A stretch of DNA of 64,000 bases from Pseudomonas quebecensis (lineage in GTDB: Bacteria > Pseudomonadota > Gammaproteobacteria > Pseudomonadales > Pseudomonadaceae): NCBI RefSeq assembly GCF_026410085.1, contig NZ_CP112866.1:2604001-2668000 (forward strand). Direction: 5' to 3'. This document shows positions 54,257 to 63,005 of the stretch, piece after piece. The stretch's first letter is position 1. Every line of letters starts with the position of its first letter. Position numbers and translations under genes: made by a program. A model generated the notes under the pieces. That model ran no database searches. It was not told the DNA's origin and saw only the letters and a program-made list of their open reading frames with translations.

Positions 54257-54682
54257 TCAATGTTTCAATGCTTCACATTGCGCACGCAAGTCCCTATCGT
54301 TGATTGGACCGCAAGTACCGTTATTGGTTTTGGCATTACATAAATAGCGCTGATCGTGATCATCAATGCTATTACAACTGCCTCCGTTCGTTTCCGCATT
54401 GCAGGCACGACGCAAGTCCCGATCGTTGATCGAACTGCAGCTACCATGGTTGGTTCTTGCATTACATAAATAGCGCTGATCGTGATCATCAATGCTATTG
54501 CAGCTACCTCCGTTCGTTTCCGCATTGCAGGCATGACGCAGGTCCCGATTACTGATCGAACCGCAAGTACCACTGCCCTCCTTAGCTCTGCAATAAGCGC
54601 GCTGGTCCGAATCACCAATGGTGGCGCAGCCTGCAAAGGCGTAGCCGCTAATCATCAGCAGTACTACAAAAATCAATTTCAT
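54257..54682 (-). CDS. secreted protein of 21-residue Cys-rich repeats (probable moron)
   Basis: 141 residues. Signal peptide about 1-17 (ISGYAFA then GC, also close to a lipobox). The mature part is five tandem 21-residue units (29-133), each with two cysteines in the pattern C-x-A-x-(T)N-x-G-(S/T)-C-x-(S)I-x-(D/N)-x-D-x-R, plus partial units at both ends. Two unit types alternate (ending DHDQR or NRDLR-like), from a 126-bp duplication (54284-54409 and 54410-54535). AAGGAAG precedes the ATG. Function unknown. Confidence 0.75.
   Translation of the reverse strand: MKLIFVVLLMISGYAFAGCATIGDSDQRAYCRAKEGSGTCGSISNRDLRHACNAETNGGSCNSIDDHDQRYLCNARTNHGSCSSINDRDLRRACNAETNGGSCNSIDDHDQRYLCNAKTNNGTCGPINDRDLRAQCEALKH
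54284..54535 (-). repeat. 126-bp tandem duplication (42 codons) inside the Cys-repeat gene
   Basis: Copies 54410-54535 and 54284-54409 encode residues 50-91 and 92-133. The protein copies match apart from a few positions, and the internal 63-bp half-units are more diverged. This suggests an old 63-bp repeat followed by a later 126-bp duplication. Confidence 0.8.
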
Positions 54683-54867
54683 CGTTTTCTTCCTTGGTTT
54701 GCCGGAAATCCGACCGGCATCGTCGGCATCCCTGGCGAGCTGCACAGACACATGTCAAATTGACATTATCGCAAGAAAAAGTTCCCTCGCATCTTCAAGT
54801 AGTCTACCCGCTGTCCTAGCGGTCAGCGTGGATGGAATGCCAGTGGCAACCGGGTGGCGCTGCCGCG

Positions 54868-55632
54868 TCATGTTGATTGTTTCGCGTCTTTGTGCCTGAG
54901 GATCAGGCGCGTCCTGTCATGCCAGGGTCCGCCGTAGACGATAATTTCTGACGGCCTGCCGTATAGGTGGTGCAGCAGGAACGGACCTGGGCCGACAACG
55001 CAAGATTCCTCGCCAGGCAACGATGGATCGGCGCCAAGGTATATGCCAGCGTGGTTCGGATGGGCTGTCCGGCCAACCTGCATAACGATCATGTCGCCGC
55101 GTTGTGGCATGTCGACACGCATGAAGCCGGCGGCCTCGTAGTTCTGCTCGTAGAGGCTTGCGTTACCCGCGCTTTCCCACCAGCCATCGGTGCGCTGGAA
55201 GGCTTCGAATTCCAGACCCCACTCTCGGGCATACCAATCAGCGCAAACCTGCCAGCAGTCCCAGGCGCCGTGCACGAACGGGCGCTTGAGTAGCGGCGGG
55301 CTGCCGGTTGGCGTGATCGTGCGCACGTCGCCTTCGGGCCACGACAAAATGTGCCAGGGCAACGCCGTGGCCTCGCACATGGCCAAGTCATGCGATGACG
55401 GCCTGCTGGTGGCGTCCGGGTGTGAGTGAACGATGCCGATCACCTCTCCCAAGTCCTCCGCCGCGGCGTAATCCTCTGGGTCAAGCCGGAACTCTTCGTT
55501 CGGCTCCGTAGCGATATTCCAGCACGGGAAGTACTTTTGTGCTCGCCCGGCGGCTACCAGCAGGCCGCAGCACTCACGCGGATATTCCGCCGCCGCGTGC
55601 GCCTGGATGGCCGCGATGATGTGCTTACGCAT
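54868..55632 (-). CDS. tail tip protein, lambda gpK homologue (JAMM plus NlpC/P60)
   Basis: 254 residues. The N-terminal Mov34/JAB metallo-domain has Glu20, His69, His71 and Asp82 (HSH ... SSHD). The C-terminal NlpC/P60 peptidase has Cys126 (WDCWQVCADW) and His in AHPNHAGIYLG. Tail-tip enzyme for local peptidoglycan cleavage and tail maturation. GGAG before the ATG; three bp after L. Confidence 0.93.
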   Translation of the reverse strand: MRKHIIAAIQAHAAAEYPRECCGLLVAAGRAQKYFPCWNIATEPNEEFRLDPEDYAAAEDLGEVIGIVHSHPDATSRPSSHDLAMCEATALPWHILSWPEGDVRTITPTGSPPLLKRPFVHGAWDCWQVCADWYAREWGLEFEAFQRTDGWWESAGNASLYEQNYEAAGFMRVDMPQRGDMIVMQVGRTAHPNHAGIYLGADPSLPGEESCVVGPGPFLLHHLYGRPSEIIVYGGPWHDRTRLILRHKDAKQST

Positions 55633-55634
55633 GG

Positions 55635-56387
55635 TCAGCTCCTACTCACGAGCGAAACTGCAGGAAATCCACCGAAACTGAGCTCGTTGTTCTCGCCGAA
55701 GCGCAACTTGCAGGACGACAAGCATCCCTTGCACTGGTCCAGGGCCGGGTCATCCGTGGGGTTATCCTCATCGTCGAACATGGCCGCACCGGTATAGCCG
55801 CAATCCGGGCCACGGTAACCGTTGGTCATGGCCCAGTGGCAGAACGTCGTCATTTGGCGCCCTGGCAGGCCGTGATTATCGATCTCACCCGGGGAAGACA
55901 GCTCCCAGACCACCGCCTCACCGTCCTCGCTGGTTTTCTGGTCGATGTACCAGATTTCCAACGCCTCCTGGGTTGGGTCGGCAGTTGGATTGCCTTCCGG
56001 ATAATTCGCCGCATCCAGGTACTGGGCTAGCGTCTCACGGACCGTCAGCTTGAACTTGAGCATGTCCTCGAAAGCCAGGCACAGCGCCGTGACGCGCCCG
56101 TTGACGTTGCCGGCGGCAAAAGTCGGCCGAGAGGCGGTGCCGTCGCTGCTCGAGGAAATACCCTCAATCTGCACCGGCCAGGCCGCGTACTCCTGGCCCT
56201 GCCAGATAATCGACTTGGCGGGCAGATCCTCTTCCGAACCCTCATAGGCCAGTAATTCTTCTGGCGTGTGCGGGATAGCGTGACCGTGAAAGCGCAAGTA
56301 ATCGGCGCCGTACTCGGTACCGTCAATTTCGAACAGGCGAATCTCGCCGCCCGGCTCCAGTTTCTGGATGTCCGTGATCAGTGCCAT
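55635..56387 (-). CDS. minor tail protein, lambda gpL homologue
   Basis: 250 residues. N-terminal beta domain (IQKLEPGGEIRLFEIDG) and a C-terminal domain with the iron-sulfur-type cysteine set: Cys in TFCHWAM, DCGYTG, DQCKGCLSSCKLRFG, matching the Fe-S cluster region of lambda gpL. Part of the tail-tip complex. Confidence 0.92.
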   Translation of the reverse strand: MALITDIQKLEPGGEIRLFEIDGTEYGADYLRFHGHAIPHTPEELLAYEGSEEDLPAKSIIWQGQEYAAWPVQIEGISSSSDGTASRPTFAAGNVNGRVTALCLAFEDMLKFKLTVRETLAQYLDAANYPEGNPTADPTQEALEIWYIDQKTSEDGEAVVWELSSPGEIDNHGLPGRQMTTFCHWAMTNGYRGPDCGYTGAAMFDDEDNPTDDPALDQCKGCLSSCKLRFGENNELSFGGFPAVSLVSRS

Positions 56388-56398
56388 GTGCAGTTATC

Positions 56399-56740
56399 TC
56401 AGGGATGAAAGGTTTGCTGGAAAGTCGCAGTCACGGCGTATACCTGGCCGCCACGGTGCACTAGCTTGTAGCCGTTGCACTTGTAGAGACCAAGCTCACC
56501 CAGGGGCGGCTCCCATAGGAAGCCTTTCGCCCCTTTGTGACGATCGAGGAACGCCATGATCTCCTTGATTCGCCCCTTCAAACCGTTGAAGGTCACCGGC
56601 CAGGATTGCGATCGGTTGTTGAGGCCATCCTCGACCGACTGCTCGTAGCCATCTCCGAACTTCTTGGAGCGGACGCGCTGGACAATATCTCCCTCCGCGC
56701 CTTTCTCCGTTGCCCAGGTGAATCGTTCGATAGCCATCAT
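56399..56740 (-). CDS. minor tail protein, lambda gpM homologue
   Basis: 113 residues, beta-rich distal-tail protein (FKPRVRSKKFGDGYEQ-like pattern: VRSKKFGDGYEQSVEDGLNN). Start overlaps the tape-measure stop by four bases, so it is coupled. Bridges tail tube and tip complex. Confidence 0.9.
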   Translation of the reverse strand: MMAIERFTWATEKGAEGDIVQRVRSKKFGDGYEQSVEDGLNNRSQSWPVTFNGLKGRIKEIMAFLDRHKGAKGFLWEPPLGELGLYKCNGYKLVHRGGQVYAVTATFQQTFHP

Positions 56741-59700
56741 CGCCCCTTGATTGCGTTGTTTATGACGCCGCCCTGGCGCATGTCCCTGCTCCGAAGCTCC
56801 TGATACTTCTGCTCCACGAACGTCGCCAGCTCCTTGCCGAACAGGTCATAGCCAGGCGCGTCAGCGGTTGACGATGCGTTTCCGTCGCTGTCGATATGCA
56901 CCTCGACATTGATCTGCGTTCCGCCAGCCCCGCCGCCGCCCATTGCCATAACGCCAAGCTTGCCGCTAGACGTCCGGGTCAGAGGCATGATCGCCTCTTC
57001 ACCAGCTTCGCCCATGACGCCGGTCTTGCCGTTGGCCATGCCGAACGCCGTGGGCTTGCTGACGATGGAGTTAGTGAACGCGCCGCCATTGGCGAACATC
57101 TGCACACCGCCCGACCATGCGCCGCCCTTGGCTTGCGGAAAGTAGGTGCTGGAGTATCCGGCAGATGATGCCCCGAGGTTTGACGACGTGGCACCGGCAG
57201 ACCCGGCAGCCAAACCATTCCCGCCGCCGGCCGCGCTGCCACCGAAGTAACTCGCCGCCGCGCCAACCAGACTGCCCAGCAGTGCCGAACTTGCCTGCCG
57301 TGTCGCAATGCGCGCCATGTCCGCCAGGATCGATTTGGCGAAGTCCGAGAACGACGCCTTACCGGTCATGGCAAAGTTGACGATGGAATCCTCCATGGAA
57401 CTGAAGGCGTTGCCGAACAGGCTTTTGGTTTGCCCGGCGATGTTGCGCGCCGAATCCAGGTAGTTATCCCAGGCTGCCGTTGCGCCCTTCGTCCAATCGC
57501 CCTCGGCGTTCTCCACATCCGCATAGTTCTGCCGGATCTGGTCCGTCGCGGCCTTGTTCGCGTCTGCGAGCGCCTGCGACTTCCGTTTAAACTCTTCCTC
57601 CGACATGTTGCGCGACGGATCAGACTTCTGATTGGCGAGCTCCAGCGACTGCTGAGCAAACCGGTCCTGCTGGCTGTTCAGTTCGCCGCTGAGTGCGTTC
57701 TGTCGATCGCCCTGCCCAACGCCGAGCACTGCGCGCTGGCCTGCCAGTTCCAAAGCCCGCTGTTGCTGCCCCAGCGCCTGCACGTACGTGCTGATCGCCC
57801 GCTCCTGCTTTGCCAGGCGCCCGGTTTCGTTGGTGGCGAGCACTTCAAGCTGGCTGTTGGCATCCTTCTGCGCTTTAACCAATCCGGCGCGCGCGTCGGC
57901 GATCTTCTGGTCCAGCTGGATGCTTTGCGCAGCCGACGTGGACTTCTTGCCCTTGGCGGCCTCAAGCGCCGCAATCTCTGCTTCGTAGGCTGCCGTTGTC
58001 TGGTCGAGCTGATTCCCGATCAACGCCTGGCGCCGCAGCAGATAGTCTTCCTCAGACAGTAGGCCAGCCTTCTGGGCCGCCTCCAGTTCCTTCTGGTAGT
58101 TTTTGTAGGTGTCGGTGATCGCCGCCAAGTCGTTCTTGGCGTTGTTGAAGCTGGTCAGATCAACTTGGGTGGCGGCGGTTTTCGGGTCCTTGTTTTTATC
58201 CTCAATGCCTTTCAAAAGAATGTCGTACGCACCACCGGAAAACTTTTTGCCGTCGTAGCTCACACCGTCAAGCAGTGGCGACTTTTGCCCTGCCTTTTCT
58301 GCATTCTCGTAAAGCGCTTTGAACTGGTTGTTCAGCTTCTCCAGTCCCGCTTTGCGCTTATTCAGAGGGTTGACGTTGTCTAGTTGCGCATCCAGCGCTT
58401 TCTGAGCCTCGATTGCCTTCTGGTTAGCGTCGGCGTTCTCACCGGTGACAATTGCCAGGTTAGAGCTGGCAGTCTGTCTGGCCTTCAGCTCGGCAAGTTT
58501 TTTCTCAAGCGCCTCAGTTGAGTCGTCATGCTCACCGGTGCCCAGACCAAGAGCCGAGTTCAAGGAACTGAGACCGTTAGAGATGGCGCCAGCAATTCCG
58601 CCGCTCTTGCGGGTATCAAGAACACGCTGGGTGATCTCGATCTGCTTGGCCAGGTCAGGGAATATCTCCGACCGGACTTCTGCGTACGCGCCCTTGATGG
58701 CGTTCTTGATCCTGTCCCAGTCGCGCTCCACGTCGGATAACGATTCGCGATAAGTCTTCAGGCGCGTCAACGCGGCCTGGTTCAAATCTTCGCTGAGCAC
58801 ATCCAAGGCACGCTGGCTGTCGCCCTGGTCATCCAGCCCCTTGATCACCTGGTACTGCTCGAGGGTGATCAATCCGTACTGACTGCTGATTTTGCTGGCG
58901 GCTTCAGTTGCTGTATCGCCAGCGGTGGCAAAGGACTTGGCGAGTTCGCCCGCCCCCTGACCGGTAACTTCGCTGACTGCCGCTGCAGCTTCAGCCAAAT
59001 TGCGCATCTGGGTGCCGCTGGTGGCCGCGCCAGACGCAAGCGAAACAACGGCCTCTCGCGCACCGAACAGGTTACCGGTAACACGCCCAACGCCGTCGGC
59101 CATATCCTTCAGGCTGGCAATAGCTTGCCCCGCGCCATTCGTGCCGCCGTTGATCGCAGCATTGAACTCTCGCGCCTGCTTCATCGCATCGAAGTAGGCA
59201 TAGCCAACCGAGCCGAGTACAGCGACCAGCAGGCCGGCCGGAATCAGCATCCCTGCCAGGCTTTTCGCCGATTCACCGGCGCCAGCCCCCAGCTGAGCGA
59301 TCGCACGCGCCCCACTGCCCAGATCGCCTGCCTGGATGGCGTTAGCCAACTGCATGACGTTTTCTTGAGCTTGACGGGTACCGAGCTTCAGCTTGTCGAA
59401 AGCGCTAGCGGCTTCAGTAAGCCCCGACCGGTCCTTCCCGATCTTAGCCAGAGCCTCGTTGTAGCGCTCTGCATCGATCTGACCAGCTTTATGCAGGTTA
59501 TTGAGCGCGTTCTCCTGAGCCTCAAGCTTCGCCAACTTGGCGGTTACCGGGTCAATCCCGTTGACGGTACGCTTCAGCGCCTCAATCTGACGATTTTCCG
59601 CTTCGATTAGCTTCTGCTTCTGCGCCAGCTCTTTGGCTTCTGCCTTTTCAATCTTGTCGTAGGCCTTTCCCAGCTGATCCTGATATTTCGCCTGCTCTTC

Positions 59701-60087
59701 GATGGTGACCAAGCCGCCCTTGCGGGCGCGCTCCAGCAAACCCTCGGCTTGAACCAGCGACTCCATGCTCGAAATATTGCCCGTCATAGCCTTGTCTAGC
59801 TGGCTGATGACGGAGATTTCCGCGACTGCGCTGTCAGCTGCCTTGCGACTGGCTCCAGCTTGCCGTCCCCTCGCTGCCGTTGATTTATCGATGCTTTGCG
59901 CAACATCCGCTTCGGCCTGGGAAACCTTTTTACCGGTGTCGGCCAGGCCTTCGCCCGTTGTGCCCAGGTCATCAATGGCCTTCTGGGCGCCTTCAGCGGA
60001 ATCGACTAGCTTATCAAGATCATCAGCAGCCTTTGCGGCCTGTGACGACTCGACAGCAATACCCAGGGAAGCGAAGTTGGTGCTCAT
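56737..60087 (-). CDS. tail tape measure protein, lambda gpH homologue
   Basis: 1116 residues. Long coiled coils (about 1-230 and 480-890), a hydrophobic segment (about 275-300, MLIPAGLLVAVLGSVGYAYF), an alanine/glycine-rich region near 1000-1060 (YFGGSAAGGGNGLAAGSAGATSS), and a C-terminal beta end. Sets tail length and probably passes into the cell envelope during DNA ejection. The start at 60087 overlaps the end of the GT frameshift product (ATGA). Confidence 0.93.
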   Translation of the reverse strand: MSTNFASLGIAVESSQAAKAADDLDKLVDSAEGAQKAIDDLGTTGEGLADTGKKVSQAEADVAQSIDKSTAARGRQAGASRKAADSAVAEISVISQLDKAMTGNISSMESLVQAEGLLERARKGGLVTIEEQAKYQDQLGKAYDKIEKAEAKELAQKQKLIEAENRQIEALKRTVNGIDPVTAKLAKLEAQENALNNLHKAGQIDAERYNEALAKIGKDRSGLTEAASAFDKLKLGTRQAQENVMQLANAIQAGDLGSGARAIAQLGAGAGESAKSLAGMLIPAGLLVAVLGSVGYAYFDAMKQAREFNAAINGGTNGAGQAIASLKDMADGVGRVTGNLFGAREAVVSLASGAATSGTQMRNLAEAAAAVSEVTGQGAGELAKSFATAGDTATEAASKISSQYGLITLEQYQVIKGLDDQGDSQRALDVLSEDLNQAALTRLKTYRESLSDVERDWDRIKNAIKGAYAEVRSEIFPDLAKQIEITQRVLDTRKSGGIAGAISNGLSSLNSALGLGTGEHDDSTEALEKKLAELKARQTASSNLAIVTGENADANQKAIEAQKALDAQLDNVNPLNKRKAGLEKLNNQFKALYENAEKAGQKSPLLDGVSYDGKKFSGGAYDILLKGIEDKNKDPKTAATQVDLTSFNNAKNDLAAITDTYKNYQKELEAAQKAGLLSEEDYLLRRQALIGNQLDQTTAAYEAEIAALEAAKGKKSTSAAQSIQLDQKIADARAGLVKAQKDANSQLEVLATNETGRLAKQERAISTYVQALGQQQRALELAGQRAVLGVGQGDRQNALSGELNSQQDRFAQQSLELANQKSDPSRNMSEEEFKRKSQALADANKAATDQIRQNYADVENAEGDWTKGATAAWDNYLDSARNIAGQTKSLFGNAFSSMEDSIVNFAMTGKASFSDFAKSILADMARIATRQASSALLGSLVGAAASYFGGSAAGGGNGLAAGSAGATSSNLGASSAGYSSTYFPQAKGGAWSGGVQMFANGGAFTNSIVSKPTAFGMANGKTGVMGEAGEEAIMPLTRTSSGKLGVMAMGGGGAGGTQINVEVHIDSDGNASSTADAPGYDLFGKELATFVEQKYQELRSRDMRQGGVINNAIKGR

Positions 60088-60398
60088 TTGTTTTCTCTCT
60101 GTTCCGCCATCACCTGCAGGGCTTCAGCCTCCATACGGCGAAAGTCGCTGAAAATGGTTTGTCGCTGGCTGATCGGTACGCCACACATCCGAATAACCCC
60201 GGAGAGAACGCTGTAGTCCATGCCTGTCACGCCGCACGCGCCTGTGCGCCACTGTGTGCTCATTGCCTCAAAGACCTTGAAGGCGTCCCAGTTGTCGGGC
60301 CAGATGCCGATCTCTGTGGAGTAGTCGGCCGCAGTGAAGCCGAAGGCATCCGTGCCCTCCAGCGTCGGCTCATAGAGCGCGCGTGCAGCGCTTAGGAG
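60084..60398 (-). CDS. T-part of tail chaperone GT, made by -1 frameshift (no own start)
   Basis: 104 codons that extend G after a -1 slip. The segment starts in the frame of CTC CTA AGC after the slippery site and runs to TGA at 60084-60086. It contains IGIWPDNWDAFKVFEAMSTQWRTG and a C-terminal FSDFRRMEAEALQVMAEQ, as in DUF1799/gpT-like domains. It lacks any start codon with a ribosome site near its beginning. The full GT protein would be 229 residues, 60772 to 60084. In lambda GT recruits tape measure and tail-tube subunits. Confidence 0.85.
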   Translation of the reverse strand, partial: LLSAARALYEPTLEGTDAFGFTAADYSTEIGIWPDNWDAFKVFEAMSTQWRTGACGVTGMDYSVLSGVIRMCGVPISQRQTIFSDFRRMEAEALQVMAEQRENK

Positions 60399-60772
60399 TT
60401 TCCCAGGCGGGCTTCGTTGAAGGCTTCGGCGTAGGCATTCAGCACGGCCTTGGGGGCCGAGTTAATGGAGTTGACGAGGATGCGTACGTTTTCAGGCGTG
60501 AACTTTTCCTCGATATCCCAGCCGACGACGACATCAAGCAATTGGTCGGCCTGCAGATCGATCTGAGCAGCCGTGAATGCCTTGAGGTCCATGTCTCCTA
60601 ACTGCTTGCTCAGCTCGTCGTGCCGCTCGTTCCAGCCGGTGTACAGCTCGGCGAGCGCGGTGCGATCCAGGTACTTGAACTCGAACTCCACCTTCTCGGC
60701 GCTATAACCGGCACGCTGGATCATCACCGCCGCCTTGAAGGTCGGCTTCTGGATCAACTTGAACTTAGCCAT
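60392..60772 (-). CDS. tail assembly chaperone G
   Basis: 126 residues (MAKFKLIQKPTFKAAVMIQRAG ... WDIEEKFTPENVRILVNSINSAPKAVLNAYAEAF). Tail assembly chaperone (gpG type) coating the tape measure before tube polymerisation. The last codons read CTG GGA AAC TCC TAA and contain the slippery heptamer. GGAAGGG lies before the ATG. Confidence 0.9.
   Translation of the reverse strand: MAKFKLIQKPTFKAAVMIQRAGYSAEKVEFEFKYLDRTALAELYTGWNERHDELSKQLGDMDLKAFTAAQIDLQADQLLDVVVGWDIEEKFTPENVRILVNSINSAPKAVLNAYAEAFNEARLGNS
60398..60404 (-). other. -1 programmed ribosomal frameshift site GGGAAAC
   Basis: Minus-strand heptamer G GGA AAC in the zero frame of G, five bases before its stop. This is the X-XXY-YYZ form used for lambda G/GT (GGGAAAG there). 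The -1 frame after it is open for 104 codons. Confidence 0.85.
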
Positions 60773-60783
60773 GAGCCCTTCCC

Positions 60784-61431
60784 TTACGACGCGTAGCGAA
60801 TGAATTTGGCGACGACTGCAAACACTGCGGTGACGGTCATGATGTTGTTCTTGTTGAGGGACGGCACGTTGTCGAACGAGGCGTAGGCGTTGTAAACGAT
60901 GCAGCCGCCAGCGGCGAGGTTCACCTTCACGGCGCGAGGCTTCTTGTCGTCATCTGCCTCAATCAGCACGTCGTTGTGAGGCAAATCGGGATCGTCAGCC
61001 AGAGTGAGCGTGAACGCGATCGCCGACTTGGTCGTCGGGATCTGATGCTCGTCATCCTCTTCAAGAAAGGAGTAGGTTGCGTTCTGCTGATCACCGCCGG
61101 ACTTCGCGGATTCCGTCACCTGGCTGACGGGCACCCAGTCCGTGATCTTGCGCACAGACCCAGCGCCGCCGCCCGCAACATAGCGCGCTACGTTGAGAGT
61201 GTTTGCCTTTTCAAGGACAAACGCGTCGGCGGTAGCAGTTTTCACGCGCAGCACGCGATTGTTCAGTCGGGCCCAGCCAGACGTCACCTCGACAAAATCG
61301 CCAGCCTTGAGGCCGTGAGCCGCCGCCGATACCGAGGCTTCAAGAGCATTGGAGATCGCAGTGACGACGATCGGATTGCCGTAGCCGGATGCGACGACAA
61401 CGGTAGAGCCATTCGGCAGAAAGACGGCCAT
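60784..61431 (-). CDS. major tail tube protein
   Basis: 215 residues: phage tail tube (gpV-like) with beta-rich core (WVPVSQVTESAKSGGDQQNATYSFLEEDDEHQIPTTKSAIAFTLTLADDP) and a C-terminal repeat-like part. Forms the tail tube around the tape measure. GAGGAAA before the ATG; 11 bp upstream of G. Confidence 0.9.
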   Translation of the reverse strand: MAVFLPNGSTVVVASGYGNPIVVTAISNALEASVSAAAHGLKAGDFVEVTSGWARLNNRVLRVKTATADAFVLEKANTLNVARYVAGGGAGSVRKITDWVPVSQVTESAKSGGDQQNATYSFLEEDDEHQIPTTKSAIAFTLTLADDPDLPHNDVLIEADDDKKPRAVKVNLAAGGCIVYNAYASFDNVPSLNKNNIMTVTAVFAVVAKFIRYAS

Positions 61432-61456
61432 GGGTATTTCCTCTTTTCAGAAATGA

Positions 61457-61479
61457 CAAAACCCGCACAGAGGCGGGTT
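61457..61479 (-). terminator. hairpin with short T-run ahead of the major tail gene
   Basis: AACCCGC (61460-61466) / GCGGGTT (61473-61479), loop ACAGAG; leftward it is followed by a short T-run. It lies between the DUF4440-like gene (rightward, starting 61552) and the major tail gene. Fourth hairpin in a late-gene leader; this one lacks the CGCCTGGAGAAA tail. Confidence 0.6.
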
Positions 61480-61551
61480 ATTGGGTTTGCCCTATGGGCG
61501 GTGGAAGTGCTAATCAGGTAAATCTGGAATGGAGCAAAGGGGAAAAACAAG

Positions 61552-61938
61552 GTGACAGAGGTCTCGCTACTCAACCTGCTTCAAGACATGGAGATCAGCT
61601 TGCATCAAGCAAGTGTCCGAAATGACCCTGAGCAACTCAATCGTCTATTGCACAAAGACTTCCATGAAATTGGTAGTTCAGGGGCCTTCTATTCAAAAGC
61701 TGATACCGTTGAAAGCTTGCCGCTTCAAAGGTCTCGCGTTGATATCTTGGCGCGAAATTTCAAACTGACCGTGATATCTAAGGACGCTTGTCTACTGGTA
61801 TACGAAGCCTCCCAATCCAGCCGCGACGGAGCACCAAGGCAATACGCACGGAGATCTTCAATCTGGAAGCTTGAGGCTGGAGTCTGGCAAATGCTATTCC
61901 ATCAAGGGACGCCTACTCGCCCGTTTGATCCTGGCTAA
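61552..61938 (+). CDS. DUF4440/NTF2-like protein on the reverse strand of the tail module (probable moron)
   Basis: 128 residues starting GTG at 61552. NTF2-fold pattern: N-terminal helix pair (LLQDMEISLHQASVRNDPEQLNRLLHKDFHEIGSSG) then curved sheet (RNFKLTVISKDACLLVYEASQSSRDGAPRQYARRSSIWKLEAGVWQMLFHQGTP). DUF4440 proteins are small cytosolic proteins, some enzymatic and some toxin-immunity-like. Opposite to all neighbours, overlapping the tail terminator gene by four bases. Expression from its own promoter in the lysogen is plausible. Confidence 0.8.
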   Translation: MTEVSLLNLLQDMEISLHQASVRNDPEQLNRLLHKDFHEIGSSGAFYSKADTVESLPLQRSRVDILARNFKLTVISKDACLLVYEASQSSRDGAPRQYARRSSIWKLEAGVWQMLFHQGTPTRPFDPG

Positions 61939-62351
61939 ACGGTGTCTGCTCGGTATTCGAACGACACAGGTACGGTGAACGTGGGTGGATCGGTTATACC
62001 AGGGCCAGGGTCTGCCGATGACATCGTGACGACGGTGACGCCCGCCTTCGTGTCTCTCGCATACAGTGGAAACAGTGCGCTCAGCTCACCCACAAGCGGG
62101 TTCGTTTTTGTCTTCCCGGTATTAGCCGGAGCCACAATGCTGACCTGGTAGACGCCGATGAAAGCGCGGTGATCTCCGGCAAGCGTGCTACTTGCGGTAT
62201 CGCCTGGGAGCGCAAATGCCCGTAGGTAGGTCTCGCCGTCCGCAGGGTCATACTGGATATTCTCATACACGACCTTGATCGGCTCTGCCCGCGCCTTGCT
62301 CCAGGCAAGTAACTTGGCCTCGTAGATCGACGCGATAATGGCGTGGCTCAT
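61935..62351 (-). CDS. tail terminator protein (DUF4128-like)
   Basis: 138 residues (SHAIIASIYEAKLLAWSKARAEPIKVVYENIQY ... VTVVTMSSADPGPGITDPPTFTVPVSFEYRAD). Matches the DUF4128/gpU-type tail terminator that caps the tube. Start overlaps the stop of the upstream gene by four bases. Confidence 0.85.
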   Translation of the reverse strand: MSHAIIASIYEAKLLAWSKARAEPIKVVYENIQYDPADGETYLRAFALPGDTASSTLAGDHRAFIGVYQVSIVAPANTGKTKTNPLVGELSALFPLYARDTKAGVTVVTMSSADPGPGITDPPTFTVPVSFEYRADTV

Positions 62352-63004
62352 ACCTGGTTGTTCCTTGTGGCTTCGTCGACGATCTGCTGGAAGCGGGCCA
62401 GAGTGATCCGGACCATGCCGCCGGGTGCCTGGGTTGAATGCCCATACTCCAGCGGGATGCCATACGGCAGGTTGTTGACGATGTAGGCCGTTTCGCCAGC
62501 CGTCAGTGCCTGGACCTGCAGTCGCAGCTTAGCCAGCGTCACGCCACCAGCCGGATCGACCTGATCAAGCGTGCCCTCCGCCGGCGTGCCGATGGAAAAC
62601 TGCCAGTTCCCCCGAAACCGGCCGCCAACGTAGTCCTTGCCTGCCACCAAACCGTTCACGTTGAAGTTCTGGTCGCGCTCGGTCTTGGTCAGGGGCTTGG
62701 CGTATTTGACCCCGCGCCGCAGCTTGCCGGCCTTCGTGAAGTTTGATTCGTTGAGGTTGATGATCGTGTTGCGCACCGCGACATTGAAGTCGTAGTCATC
62801 GGCCGCCCGGGTGTTGCTCTGTCGATGAGCGACGTTCGCCGACCAGATCTCTGGATTGCCCACCGGCGACATTCGGATAACGCTGCTGCCGATCTCGATA
62901 ACGATCTCTCGGATGGTTGCATCGATACCAGCCTGGGCTCGCTCAGCGAAGTCTCGAATGTTCTCGGCAAAGCTGCCGTTCATGCTCGCGTACTTGTTCG
63001 CCAT
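62348..63004 (-). CDS. HK97 gp10-like head-tail/neck protein
   Basis: 218 residues, N-terminal helix then VRMSPVGNPEIW and GRFRGNWQFSIGTPAEG, C-terminal SPYGIPLEYGHSTQAP-like loop (NLPYGIPLEYGHSTQAPGGMVR). This is the minor tail/neck fold of gp10-type proteins. GAGG lies before the ATG. Confidence 0.8.
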   Translation of the reverse strand: MANKYASMNGSFAENIRDFAERAQAGIDATIREIVIEIGSSVIRMSPVGNPEIWSANVAHRQSNTRAADDYDFNVAVRNTIINLNESNFTKAGKLRRGVKYAKPLTKTERDQNFNVNGLVAGKDYVGGRFRGNWQFSIGTPAEGTLDQVDPAGGVTLAKLRLQVQALTAGETAYIVNNLPYGIPLEYGHSTQAPGGMVRITLARFQQIVDEATRNNQV

Positions 63005-63005
63005 G

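Noticed and set aside
54284..54535. CRISPR-like array
   Set aside because: The repeats are in-frame codon repeats of a secreted protein with no spacers; no cas genes in the window.
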